A stretch of DNA of 64,000 nucleotides from Bradyrhizobium sp. Ghvi (GTDB lineage: Bacteria; Pseudomonadota; Alphaproteobacteria; Rhizobiales; Xanthobacteraceae), in the NCBI RefSeq assembly GCF_900115265.1, contig NZ_FOVU01000005.1, positions 434,001-498,000 of the forward strand, written 5' to 3'. A program made the position numbers and the translations under genes. Under the pieces are notes generated by a model. It made no database searches. It saw only the letters and a program-made list of their open reading frames with translations, and was not told the DNA's origin. Below are positions 1 to 9,075 of the stretch, one piece after another; the stretch's first letter is position 1; the number at the start of each line of letters is the position of its first letter.

Positions 1-633
1 GTCGTGCTGGCGCTCGCCTCGGGCGTCGTCCGCCGCTATCTTCAGCAATATGGCACGTTGCCGGCGAAATCCCTGACCGCCGCCGTGCCGATCTCGCTGC
101 GCGAGGAGGGCAACACCGAGGCCAACAACCAGGTGTTCGGCATGATCTGCTCGATCGCGACCAACGTCGAGGATCCTAAGGCGCGACTGGAGGCGATCAT
201 TGCGCAATCGACCAAGTCTAAGGAGATGTCGCATCCGCTTCGCGCCCTGATGCCTCAGGTCTCCAACATTTCGATGCTGGGCGCGCCCATCATGGTGCAG
301 ATCCTGGCGCTGCTCTACAGCCGCTCCAACCTGTCGGACGTGCTGCCGCCGGCAGCGAACATCACGGTGTCCAACGTGCCGGGGCCGCGGCAGACGCTGT
401 ACGCTGCCGGCGCCGAGCTTTTGCACATCTTTCCGGTGTCGATCTCGACGCACGGGCAGGCGCTCAACATCACCGTGCAGAGCTACCGCGACCAGCTCGA
501 CTTCGGCTTCATCGTCGGCGCCAACATCATTCCGCACGTGCAGGTGATGTGCGACATGCTGCCGGAGGAATTTGCCGCGCTCGAAGCGGCCTATGCGCCG
601 CCGGCGACGGACATCAAAGGCGCGGCTGAATAG
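1..633 (+). CDS. Wax ester synthase/diacylglycerol acyltransferase family protein, 5'-truncated
   Basis: The frame is already open at base 1, so only the C-terminal ~210 residues are present. They match the C-terminal half of WS/DGAT-type O-acyltransferases (DUF1298 region): a PISLR stretch, then the conserved NITVSNVPGP block at about residues 119-128 of the fragment, and a hydrophobic C-terminal core. The catalytic HHxxxDG motif of the family lies in the N-terminal half and is outside the window. Family enzymes transfer acyl-CoA to alcohols or diacylglycerol. In a PHA-accumulating alphaproteobacterium the true substrate is uncertain. It ends 23 bp before the epoxide-hydrolase-like gene and may be cotranscribed with it. 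Confidence 0.85.
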   Translation, partial: VVLALASGVVRRYLQQYGTLPAKSLTAAVPISLREEGNTEANNQVFGMICSIATNVEDPKARLEAIIAQSTKSKEMSHPLRALMPQVSNISMLGAPIMVQILALLYSRSNLSDVLPPAANITVSNVPGPRQTLYAAGAELLHIFPVSISTHGQALNITVQSYRDQLDFGFIVGANIIPHVQVMCDMLPEEFAALEAAYAPPATDIKGAAE

Positions 634-656
634 CAAGCTTTGTCAGGATCATCGCA

Positions 657-1652
657 ATGATTGAAATGCCGCCGCTTCAGTTCGCGACGACGAACGGAAT
701 CCGCATGGGCTATTACGAAGCGGGCCCAGTCACGGACCAGCCGCCGATCGTGCTGTGCCATGGCTGGCCCGAGCTCGCCTTCTCCTGGCGCCACCAGATC
801 AAGGCGCTGAGCGAGGCGGGCATCCGCGTGATCGCGCCGGACCAGCGTGGCTATGGCGCGACCGACCGGCCTGAACCGGTCGAGGCCTATGACATGGAGC
901 ACTTGACAGGTGATCTCGTCGGGCTGCTCGACCATCTCAACATCGAGAAGGCGATCTTCGTCGGCCATGATTGGGGCGGCTTCGTCGTCTGGCAAATGCC
1001 GTTGCGGCATCCCTCGCGCGTTGCCGGCGTGGTCGGTGTCAACACGCCGCATTGGGACCGCGCGCCGATGGATCCGATTGCGCTGTTTCGCCAGCGCTTT
1101 GGCGACCAGATGTACATCGTCCAGTTCCAGGATCCCGCGCGCGAGCCGGACAGGATTTTTGGCAGCCGCGTCGAGCAGACCTTTGATGCCTTTATGCGCA
1201 AGCCGCTGCCGCGGCCGGCGGTGAAATCGGAGGAGGCGCCGATCGCGGGCGTCGGCGCGTCGTCCAAGACCAACCTGGCATTCCCGCAGATGATCGCTGC
1301 TTATGACGCCAAGGTCGATCCGCGCACGCCGATCCTGTCGGCAGACGAGAAGAAGGTGTTCGTCGATACTTTCATGAAGACCGGCTTCACCGGCGGGATC
1401 AACTGGTATCGCAATTTCACCCGCAATTGGGAGCGCTCGAAGGGGCTGGATCACCACATCGCCGTGCCCTCGCTGATGATCATGGCCGAGAATGACGCGG
1501 TGCTGCCGCCGTCGGCGGCCGACGGCATGGAGAAACTGGTATCCGACCTCGAGAAGTATCTGGTGAAGGACAGCGGCCATTGGACGCAGCAGGAGAAGCC
1601 GGAAGAGGTCAGCGCCATCTTGATCGAATGGCGTAGAAGACGGTTTGGGTGA
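657..1652 (+). CDS. Epoxide hydrolase-like alpha/beta hydrolase
   Basis: 331 residues, cytosolic. An HGWP oxyanion motif lies at residues 35-38, the nucleophile elbow GHDWGG carries Asp105, and the catalytic His is His308 in DSGHW. An Asp rather than Ser nucleophile points to epoxide hydrolase or haloalkane dehalogenase; HGxP favours epoxide hydrolase, which opens epoxides to diols. The ATG is preceded by AGGA at 8 bp. A self-sufficient P450 follows after a 134-bp gap holding a palindromic repeat, so joint handling of oxidised lipids or terpenes is possible but not shown. Confidence 0.9.
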   Translation: MIEMPPLQFATTNGIRMGYYEAGPVTDQPPIVLCHGWPELAFSWRHQIKALSEAGIRVIAPDQRGYGATDRPEPVEAYDMEHLTGDLVGLLDHLNIEKAIFVGHDWGGFVVWQMPLRHPSRVAGVVGVNTPHWDRAPMDPIALFRQRFGDQMYIVQFQDPAREPDRIFGSRVEQTFDAFMRKPLPRPAVKSEEAPIAGVGASSKTNLAFPQMIAAYDAKVDPRTPILSADEKKVFVDTFMKTGFTGGINWYRNFTRNWERSKGLDHHIAVPSLMIMAENDAVLPPSAADGMEKLVSDLEKYLVKDSGHWTQQEKPEEVSAILIEWRRRRFG

Positions 1653-1682
1653 CGCCGCAGTCGTCGATGTGTGAGTTTCAGA

Positions 1683-1764
1683 CGTCGTTCCGGGATGGTC
1701 CGAAGGACCAGACCCGGAATCTCGAGATTCTGGGTTCGATGCTGCGCATCACCCCGGAATGACG
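1683..1764. repeat. Palindromic intergenic repeat, family A
   Basis: An inverted repeat whose outer arms carry TTCCGGG and CCCGGAA and whose centre is an internal palindrome around TCTCGAGA. Related copies sit near 37156, 42751 and 63855. It lies between the epoxide hydrolase gene and the P450 fusion gene. Confidence 0.8.
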
Positions 1765-1786
1765 TGATCAGGGGGAAACGCTTTTA

Positions 1787-4700
1787 ATGTCATCGAAGAA
1801 CCGTCTGGATCCGATTCCGCATCCGCCGACCAAGCCAATCGTCGGCAACATGCTATCGCTGGACGCGGCAGCACCGGTGCAGCACCTGACGCGGCTTGCG
1901 AAGGAGCTGGGTCCGATCTTCTGGCTTGACATGATGGGCTCGCCGATCGTCGTCGTCTCCGGCCATGACCTGGTCGACGAGCTCTCCGACGAGAAGCGTT
2001 TCGACAAGACGGTGCGCGGCGCGTTGCGGCGGGTGCGCGCGGTCGGCGGTGATGGCCTGTTCACCGCTGATACCAAGGAGCCGAACTGGAGCAAGGCGCA
2101 CAACATCCTGCTCCAGCCCTTCGGAAACCGCGCCATGCAATCCTATCATCCGAGCATGGTCGATATCGCCGAGCAGCTCGTCCAGAAATGGGAGCGTCTG
2201 AACGCCGACGACGAGATCGACGTCGTCCACGATATGACCGCGCTGACGCTGGACACGATCGGCCTGTGCGGCTTCGACTACCGCTTCAACTCGTTCTACC
2301 GGCGCGACTACCATCCCTTCGTCGAGTCGCTGGTGCGCTCGCTCGAGACCATCATGATGACGCGCGGTCTGCCGTTCGAGCAGCTCTGGATGCAGAAGCG
2401 GCGGAAGACGCTTGTCGAGGACGTCGCCTTCATGAACAAGATGGTCGACGAGATCATCGCCGAGCGCCGCAAGAGCGCCGAAGGGATCGACGACAAGAAG
2501 GACATGCTCGCGGCGATGATGACCGGCGTCGACCGCTCGACCGGCGAGCAACTCGATGACGTCAATATCCGCTACCAGATCAACACCTTCCTGATCGCGG
2601 GGCACGAGACCACCAGCGGCCTTTTGTCCTACACGCTCTATGCGCTGTTGAAGCATCCCGACATTCTCAAGAAGGCCTATGACGAGGTCGATCGCGTCTT
2701 CGGCCCCGACGTCAATGCGAGGCCGACGTACCAGCAGGTGACGCAGCTCGCCTACATCACGCAGATCCTGAAAGAGGCGCTGCGGCTGTGGCCGCCGGCG
2801 CCGGCCTATGGCATCTCGCCGCTCAGCGACGAGACCATCGGCGGCGGCAAGTACAAGCTCCGGAAGGGCACCTTCACCACGATTCTGGTGACCGCGCTGC
2901 ATCGCGATGCCAGCGTCTGGGGACCAAATCCCGATGCGTTCGATCCCGAGAATTTCAGCAAGGAAGCCGAGGCCAAGCGGCCGATCAATGCCTGGAAGCC
3001 GTTCGGCAATGGCCAGCGCGCCTGCATCGGCCGCGGCTTCGCCATGCACGAAGCTGCGCTCGCGCTAGGCATGATCCTGCAGCGCTTCAAGCTGATCGAC
3101 CATCAGCGCTACCAGATGCACCTGAAGGAAACGCTGACGATGAAGCCGGAAGGCTTCAAGATCAAGGTGCGTCCGCGCGCCGACCGCGAGCGCGGTGCTT
3201 ATGGCGGCGCTGTTGCGGCCGCGTTGTCTGCGCCGAGAGCGCCGCGCAAGCCGACCACGCGGCCCGGCCACAACACGCCGATGCTGGTTCTTTACGGCTC
3301 CAACCTTGGCACGGCCGAGGAACTGGCGACGCGGATGGCCGATCTCGCGGAGATCAACGGCTTTGCCGTGAATCTCGGCCCGCTTGACGACTACGTCGGT
3401 AAGCTGCCGCAGGAAGGCGGCGTGTTGATCATCTGCGCCTCCTATAACGGCGCGCCGCCCGACAATGCGACGCAGTTCGTGAAATGGCTCGGCGGTGATT
3501 TGCCGAAAGATGCCTTCGCCAACGTGCGCTACGCCGTGTTCGGCTGCGGCAACAGCGACTGGGCTGCGACCTATCAATCGGTGCCGCGCTTCATCGATGA
3601 GCAATTGTCCAAGCACGGCGGACGCGCGGTCTATCCGCGCGGCGAGGGCGACGCGCGCAGCGATCTCGACGGCCAGTTCCAGAAGTGGTTCCCGGCGGCC
3701 GCGCAGGTTGCGACCAAGGAATTCGGCATCGACTGGAATTTCACCCGCACCGCCGAGGACGATCCGCTTTATGCAATCGAGCCGGTCGCGGTGACCGCCG
3801 TCAACACCATTGTGGCGCAGGGTGGCGCTGTGGCGATGAAGGTGCTCGCCAATGACGAGCTTCAGAACAAGAGCGGGGCCAATCCATCGGAGCGCTCGAC
3901 GCGTCATATCGAGGTGCAACTGCCGACCAACGTCAGCTATCGCGTCGGCGATCACCTGAGCGTCGTTCCGCGCAACGATCCGACGCTGGTGGATTCCGTC
4001 GCCCGCCGCTTCGGCTTCCTGCCGGCTGATCAGATCCGGCTGCAAGTTGCCGAGGGGCGCCGCGCGCAATTGCCGGTCGGCGAGGCGGTATCGGTTGGAC
4101 GTCTGCTCAGCGAGTTCGTCGAGCTGCAGCAGGTTGCGACGCGCAAGCAGATCCAGATCATGGCGGAACATACCCGCTGCCCGGTTACCAAGCCGAAGCT
4201 TTTGGCCTTTGTCGGCGACGAGGCAGAGCCGCTGGAGCGCTATCGCAGCGAGATTCTGGCCAGGCGCAAATCGGTGTTCGACCTGCTGCTCGAATATCCC
4301 GCCTCCGAATTGCCGTTCCATGCCTATTTGGAAATGCTCTCGCTACTGGCGCCGCGGTACTACTCGATCTCGTCCTCGCCGTCGGTGGATCCAACGCGCT
4401 GCAGCGTCACGGTAGGCGTGGTCGAAGGACCGGCTGCTTCTGGACGCGGCATCTACAAAGGCATCTGCTCGAATTATCTCGCCAATCGGCGCATGGGCGA
4501 TACGGTTTATGCTACGGTGCGCGAAACCAAGGCTGGCTTCCGGCTGCCGGACGATCCCTCTGTGCCGATCATCATGATCGGCCCGGGCACCGGTCTCGCG
4601 CCGTTTCGCGGCTTCCTCCAGGAGCGTGCCGCGCGCAAGGCGAAGGGCGCCAGCCTCGGACCATCCATGCTGTTTTTCGGCTGCCGCCATCCCGACCAGG

Positions 4701-5023
4701 ATTTCCTCTACGCGGATGAGCTGAAGGCGCTCGCCGAAAGTGGCATCACCGAGCTCTTCACCGCGTTCTCTCGCGCGGATGGCCCGAAGACCTACGTCCA
4801 GCACATCCTTGCGGCACAGAAGGACAGGGTCTGGCCGCTGATCGAGCAGGGCGCAATCATTTATGTCTGCGGCGACGGCAGCAAGATGGAGCCCGACGTG
4901 AAGGCCGCGCTCGTTGCGATCTACCGCGAAAAGAGCGGCAACGACGCGGCTGCAGGCGCGCGCTGGATCGAAGACATGGGCACGAAGAACCGTTATGTGC
5001 TCGACGTCTGGGCGGGCGGATAG
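1787..5023 (+). CDS. Bifunctional cytochrome P450/NADPH-P450 reductase (CYP102 type)
   Basis: 1078 residues, the length of P450 BM3-type fusions. The heme domain (about 1-470) has AGHETT at 271-276, ExxR at 330-333 and the heme loop FGNGQRACIG with ligand Cys413. An alanine/proline-rich linker leads to a flavodoxin-like FMN domain starting near residue 500 (YGSNLGTAEELA). The FAD/NADPH domain follows, with RYYSISSSP and GPGTGLAPFRGFLQER near 932-950. The protein takes electrons from NADPH and hydroxylates or epoxidises long-chain fatty acids or similar substrates without a partner. The ATG follows GGGGGAAA at about 9 bp. All key residues are intact. The substrate cannot be read from sequence. 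Confidence 0.96.
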   Translation: MSSKNRLDPIPHPPTKPIVGNMLSLDAAAPVQHLTRLAKELGPIFWLDMMGSPIVVVSGHDLVDELSDEKRFDKTVRGALRRVRAVGGDGLFTADTKEPNWSKAHNILLQPFGNRAMQSYHPSMVDIAEQLVQKWERLNADDEIDVVHDMTALTLDTIGLCGFDYRFNSFYRRDYHPFVESLVRSLETIMMTRGLPFEQLWMQKRRKTLVEDVAFMNKMVDEIIAERRKSAEGIDDKKDMLAAMMTGVDRSTGEQLDDVNIRYQINTFLIAGHETTSGLLSYTLYALLKHPDILKKAYDEVDRVFGPDVNARPTYQQVTQLAYITQILKEALRLWPPAPAYGISPLSDETIGGGKYKLRKGTFTTILVTALHRDASVWGPNPDAFDPENFSKEAEAKRPINAWKPFGNGQRACIGRGFAMHEAALALGMILQRFKLIDHQRYQMHLKETLTMKPEGFKIKVRPRADRERGAYGGAVAAALSAPRAPRKPTTRPGHNTPMLVLYGSNLGTAEELATRMADLAEINGFAVNLGPLDDYVGKLPQEGGVLIICASYNGAPPDNATQFVKWLGGDLPKDAFANVRYAVFGCGNSDWAATYQSVPRFIDEQLSKHGGRAVYPRGEGDARSDLDGQFQKWFPAAAQVATKEFGIDWNFTRTAEDDPLYAIEPVAVTAVNTIVAQGGAVAMKVLANDELQNKSGANPSERSTRHIEVQLPTNVSYRVGDHLSVVPRNDPTLVDSVARRFGFLPADQIRLQVAEGRRAQLPVGEAVSVGRLLSEFVELQQVATRKQIQIMAEHTRCPVTKPKLLAFVGDEAEPLERYRSEILARRKSVFDLLLEYPASELPFHAYLEMLSLLAPRYYSISSSPSVDPTRCSVTVGVVEGPAASGRGIYKGICSNYLANRRMGDTVYATVRETKAGFRLPDDPSVPIIMIGPGTGLAPFRGFLQERAARKAKGASLGPSMLFFGCRHPDQDFLYADELKALAESGITELFTAFSRADGPKTYVQHILAAQKDRVWPLIEQGAIIYVCGDGSKMEPDVKAALVAIYREKSGNDAAAGARWIEDMGTKNRYVLDVWAGG

Positions 5024-5030
5024 ATACACC

Positions 5031-5118
5031 GTAGGGTGGATTAGCGGAGCGTAAACCACCACTTCTGCTCCCGCGGAAATTAGAGAGGTGGGGTTACGCC
5101 TTCGCTAGCCCACCCTAC
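5031..5118. repeat. Palindromic intergenic repeat, family B
   Basis: Ends are the perfect inverted pair GTAGGGTGG and CCACCCTAC, with inner inverted segments that read like a degenerate nested palindrome. A related copy lies at 40443-40560. It fills the gap between the P450 fusion and the next gene and could act as an mRNA 3'-end stabiliser. Confidence 0.75.
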
Positions 5119-5145
5119 GATTTCCGATCGTGCTAAAGCACTCCC

Positions 5146-5820
5146 ATGATTCCCTGGGAAAAGCTCGACACCGCCAAAATCCCCGGCTCCGACGAGGAGC
5201 TTCGCCTGATGCGGCGGGGCAAGGAGTTTTCGATCAAGCTCGGCACCAATGAGCTGATGAATAACCGCCTGTCGGGCTCGGAAGCAGCGCTCGCGACGCT
5301 TGCGGCGAAGCAGATCGAGAGGGTCCCAAAGCCCGTCGTTCTCATCGGTGGGTTGGGTATGGGCTTTACCCTGCGCGCGGCGCTTGGCGTGCTCGGAGCC
5401 AAAGCGAAGATTGTCGTCTCCGAGCTCGTGCCTGCCGTAGTGACCTGGGCGCGCGGCCCGATGGCGGAGGTGTTCGGCGACAGTCTTGATGACCCCAGGG
5501 TGAGTGTCCGCGAAGTCGATGTCGGCGAAATCATTCGGGCGAAGAACTCGGCGTTCGACGCCATTCTGCTCGACGTCGATAACGGACCGGAAGGGCTGAC
5601 CCGGAAGGGCAATGATGCGCTCTATAGTGCGGGCGGATTGACGCCGGCCAAGGCGGCACTGCGGCCGGGCGGCGTGCTGGCTGTCTGGTCGTCGGGACCG
5701 AACCCCGCTTTCACCAAGCGTCTCGGTCGAGCCGGCTTCGATGTCAACGAAGTCAATGTGCGCGCCACCGGCAGAGGCGGCGGAGCGCGTCACGTGATCT
5801 GGATCGCGAAAAAAGCTTAA
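5146..5820 (+). CDS. Spermidine synthase-like methyltransferase-fold protein
   Basis: 224 residues. A Rossmann fold typical of spermidine synthase/SAM-methyltransferases is visible: glycine-rich IGGLGMGFTLRA near 66-77, an acidic strand end (VVSELVPAVVTW), and ILLDVDNGPE near 144-153. It is shorter than true spermidine synthases (about 280) and lacks the N-terminal beta-hairpin domain, so polyamine synthesis is doubtful. The stop codon overlaps that of the convergent hydrolase gene. The function is unknown beyond the fold. Confidence 0.8.
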   Translation: MIPWEKLDTAKIPGSDEELRLMRRGKEFSIKLGTNELMNNRLSGSEAALATLAAKQIERVPKPVVLIGGLGMGFTLRAALGVLGAKAKIVVSELVPAVVTWARGPMAEVFGDSLDDPRVSVREVDVGEIIRAKNSAFDAILLDVDNGPEGLTRKGNDALYSAGGLTPAKAALRPGGVLAVWSSGPNPAFTKRLGRAGFDVNEVNVRATGRGGGARHVIWIAKKA

Positions 5821-6737
5821 GCCGCCTGCGCCGCCGCCCCATGTGCGTGCTTGTCGATGGCGCCGATGATCTCCGGCCAGAACCGCATTGGCAGCGCATG
5901 ACCCATGCCCTCGATCATCAGCAGCTTCGCACCCGGAATCGATGCGGCAGTGTCCTTGCCACCGTCGGGATGGACCAGCGGGTCGACCGTGCCGTGTATC
6001 ACGAGCGTTGGCGTCTTGATGGCGTGCAGGCGCTCCTTGCGGCTACCGGAGGCGAGCACGGCGCGGAGCTGCCGGCCGACCCCGGCCGGATTGAGCCCGC
6101 GGGCGAAAACGCGTTCGGCGCGGCCCGGATCGAGCGCTTCTTCCTCCGGGAAGGAGCCGACGCGCAAGATCTTCCAGGTCTGGCCGAAGCGGGCGATGAA
6201 CTCCTCCTTGCTGCGTGGCGGTGGCGCCATCAGCATGGCGGCGGCCTCACGCGTAGGCGGCGGCACGCGCGGATTGCCTGTGGTCGACATGATCGAGGTC
6301 AGCGAGCGCACGCGCTGGGGAAACGACAATGTCACCTCCTGCGCGATCATGCCGCCCATGGAGGCGCCGACCAGATGGGCTGACTTGATGCCGAGCGCAT
6401 CCATCAGGCCGATCGTATCCCTGGCCATGTCGATCAGCTTGTAGGTTGCGGTCACGGGAATTCTGAGGAAGCGCAGCTTGAGCAGCTCGAGCGGCGTCAG
6501 CCGCTTGCCACCGGTGAGATGGCTCGACTTGCCGATATCGCGATTGTCGAAACGGATCACGCGAAAGCCGCGTGCGGCGAGCTGCTCGCAGAATGCATCG
6601 TCCCAATGGATCATCTGCGCCCCGAGCCCCATGATCAGCAGCAGGGGCTCGGCGTTTTCATTGCCAAAAATCTCGTAGCAGATGTCGATGCCGTTGGCGC
6701 GGACGGTCCGGGGCGGCTGATGGGCGGAGGCGTTCAC
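5817..6737 (-). CDS. Alpha/beta hydrolase
   Basis: 306 residues if started at the GTG at 6737, which is preceded by AAGGA at a good distance. The frame stays open to 6869, but that extension has no ribosome site and no family similarity. Motifs: MGLGAQ oxyanion region, nucleophile elbow GASMGG (Ser), Asp in VIHGTVDPLVHP, and His in EGMGHALP, a full Ser-Asp-His triad. The nearest families are esterases and 3-oxoadipate enol-lactonase-like hydrolases. It ends over the spermidine-synthase-like gene and diverges from the PHA operon by 170 bp. The substrate is unknown. Confidence 0.88.
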   Translation of the reverse strand: MNASAHQPPRTVRANGIDICYEIFGNENAEPLLLIMGLGAQMIHWDDAFCEQLAARGFRVIRFDNRDIGKSSHLTGGKRLTPLELLKLRFLRIPVTATYKLIDMARDTIGLMDALGIKSAHLVGASMGGMIAQEVTLSFPQRVRSLTSIMSTTGNPRVPPPTREAAAMLMAPPPRSKEEFIARFGQTWKILRVGSFPEEEALDPGRAERVFARGLNPAGVGRQLRAVLASGSRKERLHAIKTPTLVIHGTVDPLVHPDGGKDTAASIPGAKLLMIEGMGHALPMRFWPEIIGAIDKHAHGAAAQAA

Positions 6738-6907
6738 CGGTGTGTTCCTTTGGCTTCCAGGTCGGAATTGTATCGCATGGTTTTGCCGCCGCAAAGAAGC
6801 CGTGCGCGTGACATCAACCTGTCGCTTAGCCGTTGACCGGCCCGTCGCAACGGTGTGGTATGGCGACAAAAGAGGGGCAAGAAGCCCCCGTGACCTGGAG
6901 GATGCCG

Positions 6908-7288
6908 ATGACCGACAAGATCACCGACCCTGTCGCCCTGTGGCAGAAGATGGTCGGCGAGATGGAGAAGGGCTTCAACTCGTTCGCCACCAAGGCGATG
7001 GAGACCCCCGAATTCTCGCAGGCCATGAACCGGGCCGGCGGCGCTGCTGCGGGCGCTCAGAAGCAGTTCGGCGATCTTATGGAGAAGTATCTGCTCTCGA
7101 TGAATTTGCCGAGCCGCGAGCAGATGACCGGCATCGCCGAGCGGCTGCAGTCGATCGAAGGGCAACTCGGCGAGATCAGGTCGATGCTGAACCAGATGTC
7201 GGCGGCATCAGGCGGATCGCCCATCGATGCCGCACCGCGGCCGCCGCGTACAAAACGTCCGCCGTCGGAAGGCGGAGGGCACAAATGA
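6908..7288 (+). CDS. Short PhaE-like PHA synthase subunit
   Basis: 126 residues from the ATG at 6908. An in-frame ATG at 6902 lies too close to the GGAG that serves 6908. Class III PHA synthases need a PhaE partner of about 340-360 residues. Here only the conserved C-terminal part is recognisable: NLPSREQM at about 67-74 followed by a leucine-zipper-like helix (ERLQSIEGQLGEI, 78-90). The tail is rich in Pro, Arg and Lys. Its stop overlaps the phaC start (ATGA), so translation is probably coupled. It is most likely a minimal activator subunit; a granule-binding role is also possible. Confidence 0.72.
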   Translation: MTDKITDPVALWQKMVGEMEKGFNSFATKAMETPEFSQAMNRAGGAAAGAQKQFGDLMEKYLLSMNLPSREQMTGIAERLQSIEGQLGEIRSMLNQMSAASGGSPIDAAPRPPRTKRPPSEGGGHK

Positions 7289-8367
7289 ATGCGCTGACGG
7301 GCCTTGATCTCGCAGCAATCCCGGACCGCATCCAGGCCGAGGTGCAGCGTGCGATCCAGCGCAGCATCAAGGGCGTCGAATATTTCTCGACCTCCGGTCC
7401 GATGCTCGGATCGACTCCGAAGGACGTGCTGCATTCGCGCGGCACGATGAGCCTCTATCACTATCGGCCGATGTCCGACGAGATCTATCGGGTGCCGGTG
7501 CTGATCGTGATGGCGACCACAAATCGCGGCTACATCCTCGACCTCGTGCCGGGCCAGAGCTTCATCGAGTTCCTGCTGAAGCACGGCTACGACGTCTACA
7601 TGCTCGACTGGAGCGCGCCGCGGCCGGAGGAGAAGAGCCTGCGAATGGAGGATTATGTCCTCGACTTCATCCCGGATTGCGTCCGCCGCGTGCAGGCCGA
7701 TTCCGGCGAGCAGGATGTCTCCGTCATCGGCTATTGCTTCGGCGGCGTGCTCTCGCTGCTCTATGGCTCGATCTTTCCGGACGGGCCGATGAAGAATTTG
7801 ATCTGCTTCACCACGCCGATCGACTTTCGCGAGATGAAGCTGTTTTCGAATTTCTCCGATCGCCGCTATTTCGACGTCGACCGCCTTGTCGACAGCGTAG
7901 GTAACGTGCCGCCGGAGATGATCCTGTCCTCGTTCGAGATGCTGCGCCCGGCCTCGCGCGCGGTCAGCCAGATCCAGCTCTGGGAAAACATCTGGAACGA
8001 CGAGTTTGTGAAATCGTATCGGATGTTCGACCGCTGGGCGACAGATACGCTGCCGCTGGCGGGCGAATATTTCCGCACCATCACCAAGGACCTGATGTGG
8101 GACAACAAGCTCTACAACGATACGATGTCGGTTGGCGGCCGTCCCGCAAAGCTCGAGAACATCAAGGTGCCGATCCTGCACGCGGTCGCCGAGCACGACC
8201 ACATCGTCCCCTATGACGCGGCAAAGCACCTAATCGCCAAGATCGGCTCGGCGGACAAGGAAGAGGTGGTGCTGAAGGGCGGGCACGTCTCCCTCGTCGC
8301 CGGCGCCAATGCAATCAAGCGGCTTTGGCCGAAACTGGATTCCTGGCTGGGGACAAGATCAACATGA
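7285..8367 (+). CDS. phaC: Class III-like polyhydroxyalkanoate synthase PhaC
   Basis: 360 residues, the length of class III/IV PhaC rather than class I (about 590). The lipase-like box GYCFGG contains nucleophile Cys151; Asp305 (AEHDHIVP) and His334 (GGHVS) complete the triad, at nearly the positions known for class III synthases. It polymerises (R)-3-hydroxyacyl-CoA into PHA at the granule surface. The frame is open upstream to 6742, but the ATG at 7285 overlaps the stop of the PhaE-like gene and begins the family-like sequence. The GNAT gene follows, again with an ATGA overlap. Confidence 0.95.
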   Translation: MNALTGLDLAAIPDRIQAEVQRAIQRSIKGVEYFSTSGPMLGSTPKDVLHSRGTMSLYHYRPMSDEIYRVPVLIVMATTNRGYILDLVPGQSFIEFLLKHGYDVYMLDWSAPRPEEKSLRMEDYVLDFIPDCVRRVQADSGEQDVSVIGYCFGGVLSLLYGSIFPDGPMKNLICFTTPIDFREMKLFSNFSDRRYFDVDRLVDSVGNVPPEMILSSFEMLRPASRAVSQIQLWENIWNDEFVKSYRMFDRWATDTLPLAGEYFRTITKDLMWDNKLYNDTMSVGGRPAKLENIKVPILHAVAEHDHIVPYDAAKHLIAKIGSADKEEVVLKGGHVSLVAGANAIKRLWPKLDSWLGTRST

Positions 8368-8957
8368 GTGAGCAGCGTTCCTATCCGCGTCACGTCAAGA
8401 CGGATGCCGGCGATATCGAGATCCGCTTGATGTCGCCCCCCGACGAAGCCGCCGTATTGGCCTTCGGCAAGGCGCTGCCGACCCACGACCTGTTGTTCCT
8501 GCCGCGCAACATCAGCGAACCGAAGGTGCTGTCCGCCTGGGTCAAGGAGATCGAGCGCGGCGCCATCCAGAGCCTGCTCGCGGTGCAGGACGGTAAGGTC
8601 GTCGGCTGCGGCACCTTGGTGCGCGATCCGCATTCCTGGTCGCCCCATGTCGGCGAGATCCGGATGGTGGTCTCGTCCGGGGTGCGCGGGAAAGGGGTGG
8701 GGAAGGCGCTGTCGCAGGAGACCTTTGCGCTCGCGCTAGGGGCGGGGCTGGAGAAGCTTTCGGTGCAGATGACGGTCGACCAGCAGGCGGCGATCGCGCT
8801 GTTCGAGAGCCTCGGCTTCAAGGCCGAGGCGCTGCTGCGGGATCATGTCCGGGACGTCGACGGCAAGACCCACGACATTGTCGTACTTGGGCACAATGTC
8901 GCGCAGGTCCGGGCCCAGATGGAGGCCTATGGGCTGCCAGGCGCCGTCCGGCACTAA
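8364..8957 (+). CDS. GNAT family N-acetyltransferase
   Basis: 197 residues. The acetyl-CoA binding motif A is seen as EIRMVVSSGVRGKGVGKAL around 98-116, followed by the typical beta5/alpha4 segment ending in LFESLGFKAEA. The start overlaps the phaC stop (ATGA), making it the third gene of the phaE-like/phaC operon. The substrate, small molecule or protein, is not evident. A link to PHA metabolism is suggested only by the operon. Confidence 0.87.
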   Translation: MSEQRSYPRHVKTDAGDIEIRLMSPPDEAAVLAFGKALPTHDLLFLPRNISEPKVLSAWVKEIERGAIQSLLAVQDGKVVGCGTLVRDPHSWSPHVGEIRMVVSSGVRGKGVGKALSQETFALALGAGLEKLSVQMTVDQQAAIALFESLGFKAEALLRDHVRDVDGKTHDIVVLGHNVAQVRAQMEAYGLPGAVRH

Positions 8958-9025
8958 AAGACGCCGCGCCATCTTGCGATCAAGAACTGCAAATCAACCC
9001 CATGCACAGTAGGCGGCGGGGGCAG

Positions 9026-9045
9026 GGAGGCATCAGAATGCCTCC
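9026..9045 (+). terminator. Possible terminator of the PHA operon
   Basis: A perfect 8-bp stem (GGAGGCAT / ATGCCTCC) with a 4-nt loop, 68 bp after the GNAT stop. It is followed by TATTA rather than a clean T run, so termination may be weak. Confidence 0.5.
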
Positions 9046-9075
9046 TATTAAGGCTGTTCACGATTTCGTGATATC

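Noticed and set aside
3065..4321. A 418-codon minus-strand open frame
   Set aside because: Antisense to the P450/reductase fusion, whose motifs are complete across this stretch.
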